From assembly GCF_040183065.1 (NCBI RefSeq), contig NC_091118.1, forward strand, positions 211,495,029-211,559,028: a DNA stretch of 64,000 bases, written 5' to 3'. The stretch comes from Periplaneta americana. Its lineage: Eukaryota; Arthropoda; Insecta; Blattodea; Blattidae. Positions within the stretch are counted from its first letter, which is position 1. Each line of letters opens with the position of its first letter. The position numbers were made by a program, and so were the translations under genes. Shown piece after piece: positions 45,501-53,486 of the stretch. The notes below the pieces were generated by a model, which ran no database searches, was not told where the DNA came from, and saw only the letters and a list, made by a program, of their open reading frames with translations.

Positions 45501-47848
45501 ACAGGTCCTCGCCATCTGTAAACAACAACAATCAACATAAGTTGTTGACTAAATCTATTACAATCAATATTTACAATACAAATGCTATGCAATTCGCAAT
45601 AGATATATGGTATGATGATAATTTTACACAGATTTCTTCTCGGTACTTCTATTCCACGTTTCATTATCGTTTTTTTTAAGTTGGTTATTTAACGACGCTG
45701 TATCAACTACTAGGTTATTTAGCGTCGATGGGATTGGTGATAGCGAGATGATATTTGGCGAGATGAGGCCGAGGATTCGCCATAGATTACCTTGCATTCA
45801 CATTATGGCTGGGGAAAACCTCGGAAAAAACCCAACCAGGTAATCAGCCCAAGCGGGGATCGAACCCGCGCTCGAACGCAACTTCAGACCGGCGCCTTAA
45901 CCGACTGAGCCATTTCATTATCATTAACTTACACTGTTTTCCTATTATAGTCATGTCACCATTTCATCGTTTCTCCATAAATTTTCATAGTTTTAAAAAG
46001 TAACAGGGAAGGGAATTCATCGAATCTCTACAATTGTGTGAAACGTTTTGCTATTCGTGACTGTTATTATGAGAATGGTTGAGATTTGATTTGAACTAAA
46101 AGTTTCGTATTTCTTTTCATTTTTGTCTTTGTGCTTCTCGCATTTACATTTAACAAGGCGGAGTCTTCTCGTTAACTACTTCATAATCAATTCCTCATTC
46201 CACGATGCCTAGTCAAATACCTTACTATAATAATACTGGACAGCTAGCAGTTTTACGTGCGAACAACGCTGGTGCTGCTACCTACCTGCCGGTGTGGAGA
46301 TACTCGCGAAACAACCTGTAATCAACTGCAATGTATATTGTTGCTGGGCTAGTTAATAGTTTTATTAATTAGTAAAAAAGGTAAGGTAAAGGTATCCCCG
46401 TAACATGCCATGAAGGCACTTGGGGGGCATGGCGGCCGGGTAGCTCAGTTGGTAGAGCAGCTAGCTACGGACTGAAAGGTCCGGGGTTCGATCCCAGGTG
46501 GTGATAGGATTTTTTCTCGTTGCCAAACGAGAACGGCCCCAAGGTTCACTCAGCCTTCTATAAAATTGAGTACCGGGTCTTTCCCGGGGGTGAAAGGCGG
46601 TCGGAGCGTGGTGCCGATCACACCACCTCATTCTAGTGCCGAGGTCATGGAAAGCATGGGGCTCTACCTCCATGCCCCCCAAGTGCCTTCAAGGCATGTT
46701 ACGGGGATACATTTACCTTTTATTAATTAGTACTGTGTTAAAATGTCAGGGTGTATATGTGCTGTTTATAATTGTGACAATTGCAGCATTACAAATTGCT
46801 CCAAATCGTACTTTCGATTTCCGACAGTTCATAAAACGTAAGTCAACAACATTCTTAGTAGGCCTAATTCCTTCGTCTTTGTGTTGATAGAAAAATACAA
46901 ATTAGTTTTTTATTTAGACCTAATAAATGAATAGAAGTTAAAATGTATTGGATTTTAAGGTTTTATCAAATTAAGTTTTATTGTTGTTCACATGCCTTTA
47001 CTAATAATTATTAAAGCATCAGATTACTATCAATTTCATCTTTGCAGTTTTCTGCAATGCGTATATAAAACATTACTGTAAATTCATTCCTAATATCAGA
47101 TTGATTTTGTCTCGGTAAACCAAAGAAAAAAAATGTAACAATTAATTACGGAAAGTAATATGAAGTATGCAATATTTCTCATAATATGCAGCTTTGATAT
47201 AAGGTAATAATTTTACATTAAATATTATTCAACATTTCTTAATTGTTTCATATACAATTCCACATTAGTAACTCACGTTTTAAACAATAGTCCGAATCTC
47301 GCTTTGTTAATATTTGTATATGTGGACGTAATTCCATCCCACTCCGCTAGATGTCAGGTCCACGATATTTCGCACTCACACCAATGCTGCTAGTATACAG
47401 CTGTCCGGTATTATTATAGTGAGGTATTTGGCCTAGTCTACAGACAACAATGCAATTGATAGTCGAAACGATTCACACAGCAATATGACGCCAATGAGTT
47501 GTTTGAAATTTTAATGAATAGCCCTGGCTGTTTCGGTCCCATGGACGTAAGGTTAGTGGATTTAACAATTTTGTTAAGTTTTTAACATAGGCAATTATGA
47601 TGTTAAATAAACAGTTAAATTCTTCAATTTAACAAGTGTTCATGAAACAGTTTTTGTGTTAAATTTATTGTGAAATCAGTATATTAATTTCTTAAGTTTT
47701 ATAGGTAAAACCGGTTGTCACTAGAATTACAACAAACCTTATTTTTAACCTCAGTACCGGTACTTACCCTCAAAGCCATCGGATTATTGGAGTAGTCGAC
47801 AGGCTGACACCTGAAACTGTAGTGCCCGGCCCATCCACTCGCCAGATA
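28809..47848 (-). CDS. ELOVL1/7-like very-long-chain fatty acid elongase (gene B), 5'-partial, 6 exons seen
   Basis: The exons are 47768-47848, 45459-45515, 38390-38495, 35850-35986, 31889-32071 and 28809-29030, on the minus strand. They join in phase to 261 codons plus stop, all with GT-AG introns. The product is an ER condensing enzyme. [29 protein letters not shown] and TTIQMVQF are all intact. The sequence resembles the insect ELOVL1/7 group typified by Drosophila CG31522. The C-terminus is an unusually long Ser/Asn/Tyr-rich hydrophilic tail of about 70 residues. Exons for the first membrane segments (expected block like DWPLMSSP and MENRKPF) were not found between 47849 and 64000, so the gene probably continues beyond the window or its upstream exons were missed. 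Confidence 0.9.
29265..31177. mobile_element. Fold-back Tc1/mariner-like element with ~190-bp inverted arms
   Basis: Both ends carry GGTGCGGCA..., CTAATTTAAAGTTTA and a copy of the transposase C-terminal coding end. The minus strand encodes [25 protein letters not shown], then after an insertion [20 protein letters not shown] and [19 protein letters not shown]. The N-terminal half is missing and a P-like element (29852-30822) is inserted. It lies in the last intron of gene B. Confidence 0.75.
29852..30822 (-). mobile_element. P-like (THAP family 1) DNA transposon, copy 1, short
   Basis: The inverted ends are CACAGTCTACTATATACAGT and match for about 28 bp. The 7-bp duplication GTAACAC is at 29845-29851 and 30823-30829. 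It lacks the THAP exon present in copies 2 and 3 and has an internal near-duplication of about 95 bp (30340s and 30497s). Confidence 0.75.
31190..31888. other. Gene B intron, nothing recognised
   Basis: Sequence between the fold-back element and the 183-nt exon. No conserved feature was seen. Confidence 0.4.
31889..32071 (-). CDS. Gene B exon encoding late membrane segments
   Basis: The 183-nt exon encodes [20 protein letters not shown], then [10 protein letters not shown] and [13 protein letters not shown]. It is the last conserved elongase block. The donor is GTAAGT. Confidence 0.92.
32087..33457 (+). CDS. RTE-like LINE reverse transcriptase, N-terminally truncated ORF
   Basis: The frame is open for 456 codons, though the first about 12 come from the ATT repeat. 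RT motifs in order are [59 protein letters not shown] and NPEKTKYM. They are followed by [33 protein letters not shown] and [19 protein letters not shown]. The intact frame and close similarity to the other copies suggest recent retrotransposition. Confidence 0.88.
   Translation: MHYYYYCYYYYFKKGDKTNCGNFRGISLLLTSYKILSNILLRRLTPYVDVIIGDHQCGFRRNRSTIDQIFCIPQIMEKKWEYKGTVHQLFIDFKKAYDSVKREVLYDILIEFGISKKLVRLIKMCLSETYSRVRIGQFLSDAFPIHCGLKQGDALSPLLFNFALEYAIRKVQDNRQGLELNGLHQLLVYADDVNMLGENTQTIRENTEILLEASRAIGLEVNPEKTKYMIMSRDQNIVRNGNIKIGDLSFEEVEKFKYHGATVTNINDTREEIKHRINMGNACYYSVKKLLSSSLLSKNLKVRIYKTVILPVLLYGCETWTLTLREEHRLRVFENKALRKIFGAKRDEVTGEWRKLHNTELHTLYSSPDIIRNIKSRRLRWAGHVARMGESRNAYRVLVGRPEVKRPLGRPRRRWEDNIKMDLREVGYDDRDWINLAQDRDRWRAYVRAAMNLRVP
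32124..33486 (+). mobile_element. RTE-like LINE copy c, longest, inside (ATT)n
   Basis: It starts in the RT domain ([15 protein letters not shown]) and runs to the ORF end and a (TAAG)n tail. ATT-type repeats flank both sides (32091-32123 and 33497-33530). It lacks the apurinic endonuclease domain and the RT N-terminus. It lies in gene B intron sequence, antisense to the gene. Confidence 0.92.
33540..34542. other. Gene B intron, nothing firmly recognised
   Basis: A short phrase, TGGTGCAAGGATAATT, recurs around 33675 and 34005. Otherwise unremarkable. Confidence 0.4.
34543..35672 (-). mobile_element. LINE 3' part with RNase H and CCHC-type end, carrying a nested micro-insertion
   Basis: The minus strand encodes [35 protein letters not shown], then after a 98-bp insertion [15 protein letters not shown]. 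These are RNase H motifs with catalytic D, E and D. The C-terminus carries [10 protein letters not shown] and [11 protein letters not shown]. The 3' end is (GATT)n at 34543. This suits an I/R1/LOA-type LINE. It is 5'-truncated and lies in a gene B intron in the sense orientation. Confidence 0.75.
35324..35433 (-). mobile_element. Chimeric micro-insertion: LINE 3' end plus gene B exon fragment
   Basis: A 12-bp duplication (TAACACACTGAA at 35324-35335 and 35422-35433) brackets two copied pieces. Positions 35335-35375 equal 34543-34583 (41 bp of LINE 3' end), and 35387-35419 equal 35863-35895 (33 bp of gene B exon). An 11-nt filler separates them. Removing the insert restores the RNase H frame. 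Confidence 0.85.
35850..35986 (-). CDS. Gene B exon encoding [12 protein letters not shown]
   Basis: The 137-nt exon encodes [19 protein letters not shown] and continues to LTTIQM. Positions 35863-35895 are duplicated exactly inside a nearby LINE at 35387-35419. Confidence 0.93.
36172..37957. mobile_element. TIR element split by P-like copy 2
   Basis: The outer ends are inverted copies of TTCACAATGAAAATT followed by (G/A)AACATAAC. The remaining non-P-like sequence is only about 310 bp, so this is a MITE that received a P-like insertion. Confidence 0.6.
36416..37887 (-). mobile_element. P-like (THAP family 1) DNA transposon, copy 2
   Basis: The 1472-bp element has ends CACAGTCTAGTATATACAGT and a near-perfect inverse. 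The 7-bp duplication ATTTTAC is at 36409-36415 and 37888-37894. At 36690-36770, on the minus strand, it carries the start of a THAP-like exon followed by GTGAGT. No transposase core is readable. Confidence 0.8.
37958..38389. other. Gene B intron, nothing recognised
   Basis: Unremarkable intronic sequence next to the histidine-box exon. Confidence 0.4.
38390..38495 (-). CDS. Gene B exon with histidine box
   Basis: The 106-nt exon encodes [20 protein letters not shown] and continues to KFAP plus one base. The HxxHH catalytic box is intact. The donor is CCCG/GTAAGT. Confidence 0.93.
38870..40353 (+). mobile_element. Mariner-like element with ~95-bp inverted ends, interrupted
   Basis: The ends read CAGAGTGATTCACGAG and a close inverse, with TA outside. 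The plus strand near 39895-40170 encodes [31 protein letters not shown], the C-terminal catalytic part of a common insect mariner-like transposase. The N-terminal half is gone and another TIR element sits inside. Confidence 0.7.
39092..39838. mobile_element. Unclassified TIR element nested in the mariner-like element
   Basis: The inverted ends match perfectly for about 32 bp (CCAGCGAATAGGGATTATAA...). The flanking duplication is CTGCA, or GCTGCAC if the ends start at CAGCG. No transposase is readable. The superfamily is undetermined. Confidence 0.7.
40503..42151. repeat. Satellite of alternating 37-bp monomers (74-bp higher-order unit)
   Basis: About 44 monomers share ATAATTTATCAA(G/A)TGTCTTTA. 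Type 1 then reads TTCAAACATATTCTAA and type 2 reads TACACACATACTCTGA. The types alternate, with occasional doubled type 2 monomers. The array lies in a gene B intron and is nearly identical between units. Confidence 0.95.
42152..42759. other. Gene B intron, nothing recognised
   Basis: Sequence between the satellite and LINE-J copy 2. No conserved feature was seen. Confidence 0.4.
42828..43809 (+). mobile_element. RTE-like LINE copy d
   Basis: A 5'-truncated copy. An internal loss of 19 bases near 43036 splits the frame (42752-43072 and 43063-43779). The target duplication TAAACT(T/C)CCTC is at 42817-42827 and 43810-43820. The tail has five GTAA units. Confidence 0.92.
44050..44093 (-). ncRNA. 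Hammerhead-like motif in PLE, copy 4 left, degenerate
   Basis: The order is conserved but core G8 reads A (CTGAGAA), so activity is unlikely. Confidence 0.45.
44779..44822 (+). ncRNA. Hammerhead-like motif in PLE, copy 4 right, best copy
   Basis: GGCT, CTGAGGA, T, the GGTGC/GCACC hairpin, GAAA, CAGCTGTA and AGCC are all intact, with a five-pair helix II. The only departure from the consensus is the extra T after A9. Confidence 0.65.
45459..45515 (-). CDS. Gene B exon encoding KxxExxDT
   Basis: The 57-nt exon encodes [19 protein letters not shown] with a perfect KxxExxDT motif. The acceptor is TTTACAG and the donor GTAAGT. Confidence 0.93.
45678..45915 (-). mobile_element. SINE family A, copy 3
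   Basis: The body matches the other family A copies (TAGCGTCGATGGGATTGG, GGAAAACCTCGGAAAAAACC). The minus-strand head reads GGCTCAGTCGGTTAAGGCGC and then box B GGGTTCGATCCCCGC, a different tRNA-like head from copies 2 and 4. Confidence 0.8.
46375..46717 (+). mobile_element. tRNA-derived SINE, family D, with 48-bp terminal inverted repeats
   Basis: The tRNA-like head (GGGTAGCTCAGTTGGTAGAG, box B GGGGTTCGATCCC) lies near the left end. The two ends (46385-46432 and 46670-46717) are inverted repeats with two mismatches. The 15-bp target duplication TTTTATTAATTAGTA is at 46360-46374 and 46718-46732. Confidence 0.85.
46743..46838 (+). CDS. THAP zinc-finger exon of a P-like element
   Basis: It encodes [20 protein letters not shown] then [12 protein letters not shown], followed by GTAAGT. 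The C-x4-C pair and FRFP are THAP-domain marks. The downstream exons with the second metal ligands were not found. Confidence 0.6.
47438..47767. other. Gene B intron, nothing recognised
   Basis: AT-rich sequence between the P-like element and the QPVDYS exon. Confidence 0.4.
47768..47848 (-). CDS. Gene B exon encoding [13 protein letters not shown]
   Basis: The 81-nt exon lies between a TTTCAG acceptor and a GTAAGT donor. It encodes 27 residues including [16 protein letters not shown], the diagnostic first luminal loop of ELOVL1/7-type enzymes. Confidence 0.93.
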
Positions 47849-48060
47849 CTGAAACAAGACAATTGACATTATTAAATAACGCGCGCTTTCTCACTAATCA
47901 ACAAGCAATTCAAATACACAGTCGGGACTGTATGTCTGCTCCAAATCCTGTCACAGCGATCCTAATACACAAGACTCTCATTCCAAATCTAGCCGATATT
48001 CAAAATTAGTGCTGCGCATGATTATGGTACTTGCGACCTGACAAATGGCGCCTTTAGCAT

Positions 48061-48117
48061 GTTACTATGGCAACCATTCAAATCAACCAATCACGAGAGA
48101 CGCGTAACCATGGTAAC
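48061..48117. promoter_or_regulatory. Two RFX-type X-boxes with a CCAAT box between
   Basis: GTTACTATGGCAAC (48061-48074) and GTAACCATGGTAAC (48104-48117) both fit the GTNRCCNNRGYAAC X-box pattern, the first with one mismatch. CCAAT lies at 48087-48091. The cluster is 210 bp upstream of the first visible exon of gene B. It could be the promoter of gene B or of an unseen gene. Confidence 0.5.
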
Positions 48118-48239
48118 GGGACGGTGTTGCCGAGTCTATGTTTACAAGTTGCACGTGAATACCACGGCCTAGTGGTGAATACAGTGCCAGGAATTACTTT
48201 GAGTTGGCTGGTCAGCGAGTGCTTTGTGCGAAGTAACAA

Positions 48240-48718
48240 TATTATTTATATGTTTATTTATCACTTAACGCCAATATGTATCCCACTGTGTTGTTGTTTT
48301 TTATTATTAATCTGTTTTTTGTGTACATTTTATTCAATTGTCGGTTTCTGATTTAATTGTGTAAGTCCTATTTAATTGTAATCTAATATTAATATGTATA
48401 CTAATGTGTTTATTTTTATTTTTACTGTGTACATTTTTCTTTTTTATTGAATTAACGGCTTCTGTTTTTATGTGATTCGCATCTGATTCTAACAAATTAA
48501 TATGTATTTCACTATGTTTATTTTTATTTTATGAGGTAAATTTTATGTAACTACCTCTTTTGATCTCATTATGTAATCAGTATGTATTTATTTAATTCTG
48601 ATGAAGTTTTATGATCAACTGTGTAAGCAAGTTTTAAGCCTGGTTGAGTGTAAGAGAAGGCCTTAAGGCCTTAACTCTGCCAGGTTAAATAAAGCCATTA
48701 TTATTATTATTATTTAGT
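48240..48718 (+). mobile_element. LINE-type 3' UTR with AATAAA and (ATT)n tail
   Basis: It ends CTCTGCCAGGTTAAATAAAG followed by (ATT)n, a frequent 3' terminus of insect LINEs. The upstream 400 bp contains three degenerate repeats starting AATATGTAT. No ORF remains. Confidence 0.5.
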
Positions 48719-48762
48719 TGTATTATTGTTTTAGTGTATCGATAATTATTGTGTTTAAATTA

Positions 48763-49354
48763 CTGGGTGTTCAGTTCAAAATGTGTCTTGGCTCGCTGTA
48801 TGCCTTCATGTGGCTAGCTGACGAGCCTAGAGAATTCAATCTTCCTACACTTCCGCAGCTCAGGTGTATAATCTAAGAGGCAGAGAAGTTGGCTAGCAAG
48901 TACGGCGTTCATTCTGAAGAGTACGTGCCGATACGTACGGTAACGCCAGTAGTGGCAGGAATGTGAACTGTTTGGAAATACGTACTGTCGGGATATGGGG
49001 AGAGGGTTAAGACGATTACTTACGTATTTGTTTACATTAACTTCGACGGTCAACATGGACACGGAGCATTTGATTTGTGTTGTGGAATGTTACCGTACGC
49101 AACCGATGATAACAAATACCCTGCGTACGACTTGCCGGCGCAAAACACAGTTCGAAAGAGGTTATGGTAGCACACAGACCGTACAGACCGCCATCTGTTG
49201 CTACGACGTTCAAGTTATACCGTACACGTTCTCAAGTTCAGATTGAAGAACGCCTTAAATAATAGGCAACTTCTCTAACATTTAAGCTGAAACTCGCTTC
49301 AAATCGGTGACCCAACAACAGTGACGTCATGACACACTTTGAAATGAACACCCT
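48763..49354. mobile_element. TA-flanked mariner-like remnant (about 590 bp)
   Basis: The inverted ends read C(T/A)GGGTGTTCA(G/T)TTCAAA with TA outside. The plus strand near 49055 encodes MDTEHLICVVECY, reminiscent of a mariner-like transposase N-terminus. Confidence 0.6.
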
Positions 49355-49452
49355 GTACATTAGACGTATTGTCTTCCTTGTCATTGGTGGAGTGTGTGGC
49401 TAATGTGCGTTTTCTAGTTTCTGCGAGATTTTCTAAACAGGTGACTTGTGCA

Positions 49453-49686
49453 ATGTCGGAAGGAAGGAAAGGCAGGCGGAGAACAAAGCATATTGGACAA
49501 GGTGCCCCGTTAAAGAGTCAAGCGCGAGAGATGGTGTGTAATGTAAGAGAGTATTTTGAGAGGGAAAAAGATGGCGGGCCTCTTTTACCTTTGGCGCAAG
49601 TCATAATGAGAACTGCTGCTTGTGTTAAAATTAATAAGAGCACTGTTATCGATATTGGAAAAGAAAAAGGCCGTGTAGATTTTTAA
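49453..49686 (+). CDS. Transposase-type N-terminal HTH domain, short ORF
   Basis: The frame from MSEGRKGRRR includes KSQAREMVCNVREYFEREKD, GGPLLPLAQVIMRTAACVKI and NKSTVIDIGKEK. It resembles the N-terminal helix-turn-helix region of an IS630/Tc1-like protein family common in arthropods (recognised from memory). No DDE domain follows, so it is a fragment. An upstream in-frame ATG at 49369 lengthens it. Confidence 0.45.
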   Translation: MSEGRKGRRRTKHIGQGAPLKSQAREMVCNVREYFEREKDGGPLLPLAQVIMRTAACVKINKSTVIDIGKEKGRVDF

Positions 49687-49689
49687 TCA

Positions 49690-50010
49690 GAAATATTTTT
49701 ACAGTTTACAATTTTTTCAACGCCTTTCTAACAATATTACATCGAAGAATGCCGGCACTCATAAAAGTAAAGGCTTCGTATTAAGTTTAAACCTGTTTTT
49801 TAGAGTTTACAGTCCTTTCGACGCTTTTCTAACTGTATTACATTGAAGACTACTACCACTACTTATAATAATAAACTAATAAAACAATAATAATGTACAC
49901 CAATTTTAATGCCTAGTATTCAACAAATTGTTTAGAAATAAAGGATGTGTTCATGTCAGCTACATTGATGTCAGCCGTATATTACTGCACTCTATCGACA
50001 GCGCGCTCGC
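49690..50010. other. Intergenic, nothing recognised
   Basis: Two partly similar segments around 49700 and 49805 (TTTACAG...CGACGC/ACGCCTTTCTAAC) suggest an old local duplication. Confidence 0.35.
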
Positions 50011-50014
50011 TTAA

Positions 50015-50833
50015 GGTACGGTCACACGTCGCTACTTTTGTACTGCAGCTGCAAAAGTTGCGTGTCGTGTTCACACGTAAGCCAAAAGTAGCGCGCTGCA
50101 CGCTATTTTTCATGCTGCGCAACCCGAGTGCAGCAAAAGTTGCAACTGGAGGTTGCGAGTCTGTTCACACACAAGGCGCTACTTTTGCAGCCACAGTCAT
50201 GCTGCAGGTTTCCATCTCCGTGTTGACTTCTCAATATACATTTTGTGGTTATGTTCGCATTATTAAGAAACTCATGCGAAAGCTTCCTTATCTATTATTT
50301 GCTTTTCTGTCGTATCTAGTATTCACAAATTGACATTATTTTCACTATAAAGCTTTTAAAAACTCCTATATACTTAAATGATAACCAACAGTGCATTCAC
50401 GTAATCAATGTTGGCAACCCTCCTGTTTGGAACTACGCTACGGAAAATTAAAAAAAATAATTATATCGTCAGCAATTATGCTCAGATTGTGTTGTGTATT
50501 TAATAACTGTTATAAATAATTTATTTTCATCACATTTAACATTAAAATATATCCAAACAATAAAAGTATCATTGGCACATTTGGGTGGTAACACTGGTTG
50601 CAACCGCAGCAAAAGTTTCAACAAAACCGATATCAAAAATGCTGCGGCTGCAACCCTGAGAACCCTGTTCACACGTCGCTAATTTTAAGTTGCGCGCAGT
50701 ATGAAAAAGTAGCGGGCAGCAGGTTCGGCAGCCGCTACTTTTTGGGTTGCACCGTTGTTCACACGTCGCAGTACAAGAGTTGCGCAGTTTTTTGTACTGC
50801 AGCGCTGCAAAAGTAGCGACGTGTGACCGTACC
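50015..50833. mobile_element. TIR element (about 820 bp) with repeated subterminal motifs
   Basis: The inverted ends are GGTACGGTCACACGTCGCTA followed by CTTTTG. GCTACTTTTG and TTCACACGT recur many times in both orientations. The flanks are TTAA and TTTA. No transposase was found. Confidence 0.65.
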
Positions 50834-50837
50834 TTTA

Positions 50838-51300
50838 GACGAAAGATAGGCAATATGACAACACTGCTCCCCTTCTCTGTAAGCTGTCAAGTCGGAAGTA
50901 ATTTTGGTCAAGGTATAGTTAGTCTTCAGAGAAGTTGTTGGCGCGCTTTCACTCACAGACCTCCGGTTATCTCCGATTGATGCCGCAACAACTTTCCTTT
51001 GAACAAGACAGCAGCTTGTGTATGTGCTGTGGTGCAGAGGTACACTTTCCGCTGAGCATTCCGTTAATCGGATCATGTGGTGGTTCGAATACGCTAACAT
51101 CCGCATATTTTGCCCTAGCTTATGTGAACCACAAGTTACGTTTTAAAATTTCAACGCAGGCAACTGTTTTGTCCACCATAGTTGCAGGTTCCACTTGAAA
51201 TTCCTTGAAACTGTCAACACATTTCTTTGTAATATTAACGTGTTCAGTGGCGCCAACTTACATGGGCCCGTGGGGCCCGAGTCCACCCAATAATTTGTTG
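50838..51300. other. Intergenic, nothing recognised
   Basis: Open frames on both strands without recognisable domains. Confidence 0.4.
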
Positions 51301-51303
51301 TGC

Positions 51304-51350
<47 letters not shown>
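51304..51350. repeat. (ATT)n microsatellite, left of RTE copy e
   Basis: An ATT run continuous in phase and motif with the run at 51939-51977 on the other side of the LINE. Confidence 0.9.
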
Positions 51351-51353
<3 letters not shown>

Positions 51354-51354
51354 T

Positions 51355-51933
51355 TCGGGAGGAAATTAAACGCAGAATAAATATGGGAAATGCCTGTTAT
51401 TATTCGGTTGAGAAGCTTTTATCATCCAGTCTGCTGTCAAAAAATCTGAAAGTTAGAATTTATAAAACAGTTATATTACCGGTTGTTCTGTATGGTTGTG
51501 AAACTTGGACTCTCACTTTGAGAGAGGAACATAGGCTAAGTGTGTTTGAGAATAAGGTGCTTAGGAAAATATTTGGGGCTAAGAGGGATGAAGTTACAGG
51601 AGAATGGAGAAAGTTACACAACACAGAACTGCACGCATTGTATACTTCACGTGATAAAATTAGGAACATTAAATCCAGACGTTTGAGATGGGCAGGACAT
51701 GTAGTACGTATGGGCGAATCCAGAAATGCATATAGAGTGTTAGTTGGGAGACCGGAGGGAAAAAGACCTTTGGGGAGGCAGAGACGTAGATGGGAGGATA
51801 ATATTAAAATGGATTTCAGGGAGGTGGGATATGATGATAGAGATTGGATTAATCTTGCACAGGATAGGGACCGATGGCGGGCTTATGTGAAGGCGGCAAT
51901 GAACCTTCGGGTTCCTTAAAAGTCATTTGTAAG

Positions 51934-51938
<5 letters not shown>
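51355..51938 (+). mobile_element. RTE-like LINE copy e, inside (ATT)n
   Basis: A 5'-truncated copy with an open 178-codon frame (51383-51919) covering the post-RT domain. ATT repeats lie on both sides. Confidence 0.92.
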
Positions 51939-51977
<39 letters not shown>

Positions 51978-52351
51978 TATGAGGTTTATTTATTTTAACG
52001 TACTTTACTCTAAAAATGATAATAGAAAAACAAAGAGTTTAATAGAGACACATTTGGTTTTTATCGATTTTAAAAAGGCTTTCGATGAAGTTAATTGTAA
52101 AACGTTATTTGATATTATGAAAGAAGATCATGTTCAAAACCAATTAATAAATGCAACCTATAATTTATATTGAGAAAATTGTATTTTAGAATGTATCCGA
52201 AATGACCAAACTGAATGGAAATCAATTAATCAAGGTGTTCGCCAAGGTTGTAGCCTATCCCATTATAATTTCTATAATTATATGGATCATATGATTAGAA
52301 ACTGGAAAAAAAAACAATAATGGTAATTTGAACATCAATAGAAATTCAAAG

Positions 52352-52407
<56 letters not shown>

Positions 52408-52560
52408 CTGTTTGCAGATGATGTAATATTATTAGCAGATTCTGAAGATGACCTCCAACGTTCTGTTTTCCAATTACAACTCATTTCTTAGGAATACGGA
52501 ATGGAAATTTCAATTAATAAAACTAAAGTAATGGGAACGAAACTGTCCCCGAACACGAGC
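51978..52560 (+). mobile_element. RTE-related LINE (second family), RT fragment with (TA)n expansion
   Basis: It encodes HLVFIDFKKAFDEVNCKTLF, NQGVRQGCSLS and LFADDVILLADSEDDLQRSV, then EISINKTKVMGTK, in several broken frames. A TA run of about 55 bp (52353-52407) has expanded just before the YADD-type motif. Confidence 0.75.
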
Positions 52561-52611
52561 TTTGCTTTTTCGGGGTACTTTCATATAGCGTTTTTTTTTA
52601 TTTTATTTTAG

Positions 52612-52858
52612 TAGGTTATTTTACGACGCTTTATCAACATCTTAAGTTATTTAGTGTCTGAATGAGATGAAGGTGATAATGTCGGTGAAATGAGTCCGGG
52701 ATCCAACACCTAAAGTTACCCAGCATTTGCTCATATTGGGTTGAGGGAAAACCCCGGAAAAAACCTCAACCAGGTAACTTATCCCAACCGGGAATCGAAC
52801 CCGGACCACCTGGTTTCACGGCTAGACGCGCTAACCGTTACTCCACAGGTGTTGACTA
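52612..52858 (-). mobile_element. SINE family A, copy 4
   Basis: The minus-strand head has a box-A-like segment (TGGAGTAACGGTTAGCGCG) and box B GGGTTCGATTCCC. The body contains GGTTTTTTCCGGGGTTTTCC. The head matches copy 2. Confidence 0.8.
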
Positions 52859-52859
52859 A

Positions 52860-53486
52860 AGCGTTTTTCTATGTATATGTTATTATTAAATAAATCTAAA
52901 TATATGTCAGGAATTGTTCATAGGGCTAATTGTTTTCAAATGAAAGAAAAACACATTTAAAACAAGGGATAGTGTAATTAAACATAATTACAAATCGGAA
53001 ACAAAACCTTTCCCTTGGGATGCGAAGGGCGTAAAAAAATTGACAACGAACGAAAAGTTAGGTCTACATTTGTTCCGATCAAATTTCTGCGCATTTAAAG
53101 GACAGAACTAAAATTCTTTTAATAATTTATTATCATAATACACTGCTCTATTAAATTGACTGAGCATATTGGGAATTAAATCAATGGTTTTCACAAAACA
53201 CGCTATGAAATGCTTCATATAAAAAATTACCTCGAAAAGGAAGCAAAAACGAGCAAAATTATATTAAACGTTTTTGTTTGAAATAGCTCAAAGAATAACC
53301 CCCTGAAATTAATGACATGTTCACCCTGTATTACCATAAATATAGGTGTCCAGTTTTTGTCACTTTTATTATCTATAACATGGGGCTACCGATAACGATA
53401 TCACTTCTGACTTTTTAATGGTAGTTCGAAGATAAAAAGTGCGGTATAAAAATAAAATATTCGCGACAAAAATAAATCTAAACTGG
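52860..53486. other. Intergenic, nothing recognised
   Basis: AT-rich sequence. No conserved feature was seen. Confidence 0.4.

Larger units (their letters stand above)
46214..47430 (+). mobile_element. P-like (THAP family 2) DNA transposon
   Basis: The inverted ends start CAAATACC(T)(T/C)ACTATAA and match for about 33 bp. The 7-bp duplication GCCTAGT is at 46207-46213 and 47431-47437. It encodes a THAP zinc-finger exon (46743-46838) and carries a SINE insertion. The catalytic region is missing. Confidence 0.75.

Noticed and set aside
46436-46500. Possible tRNA gene
   Set aside because: It is the promoter head of a SINE with inverted ends and a target duplication; the acceptor stem does not close.
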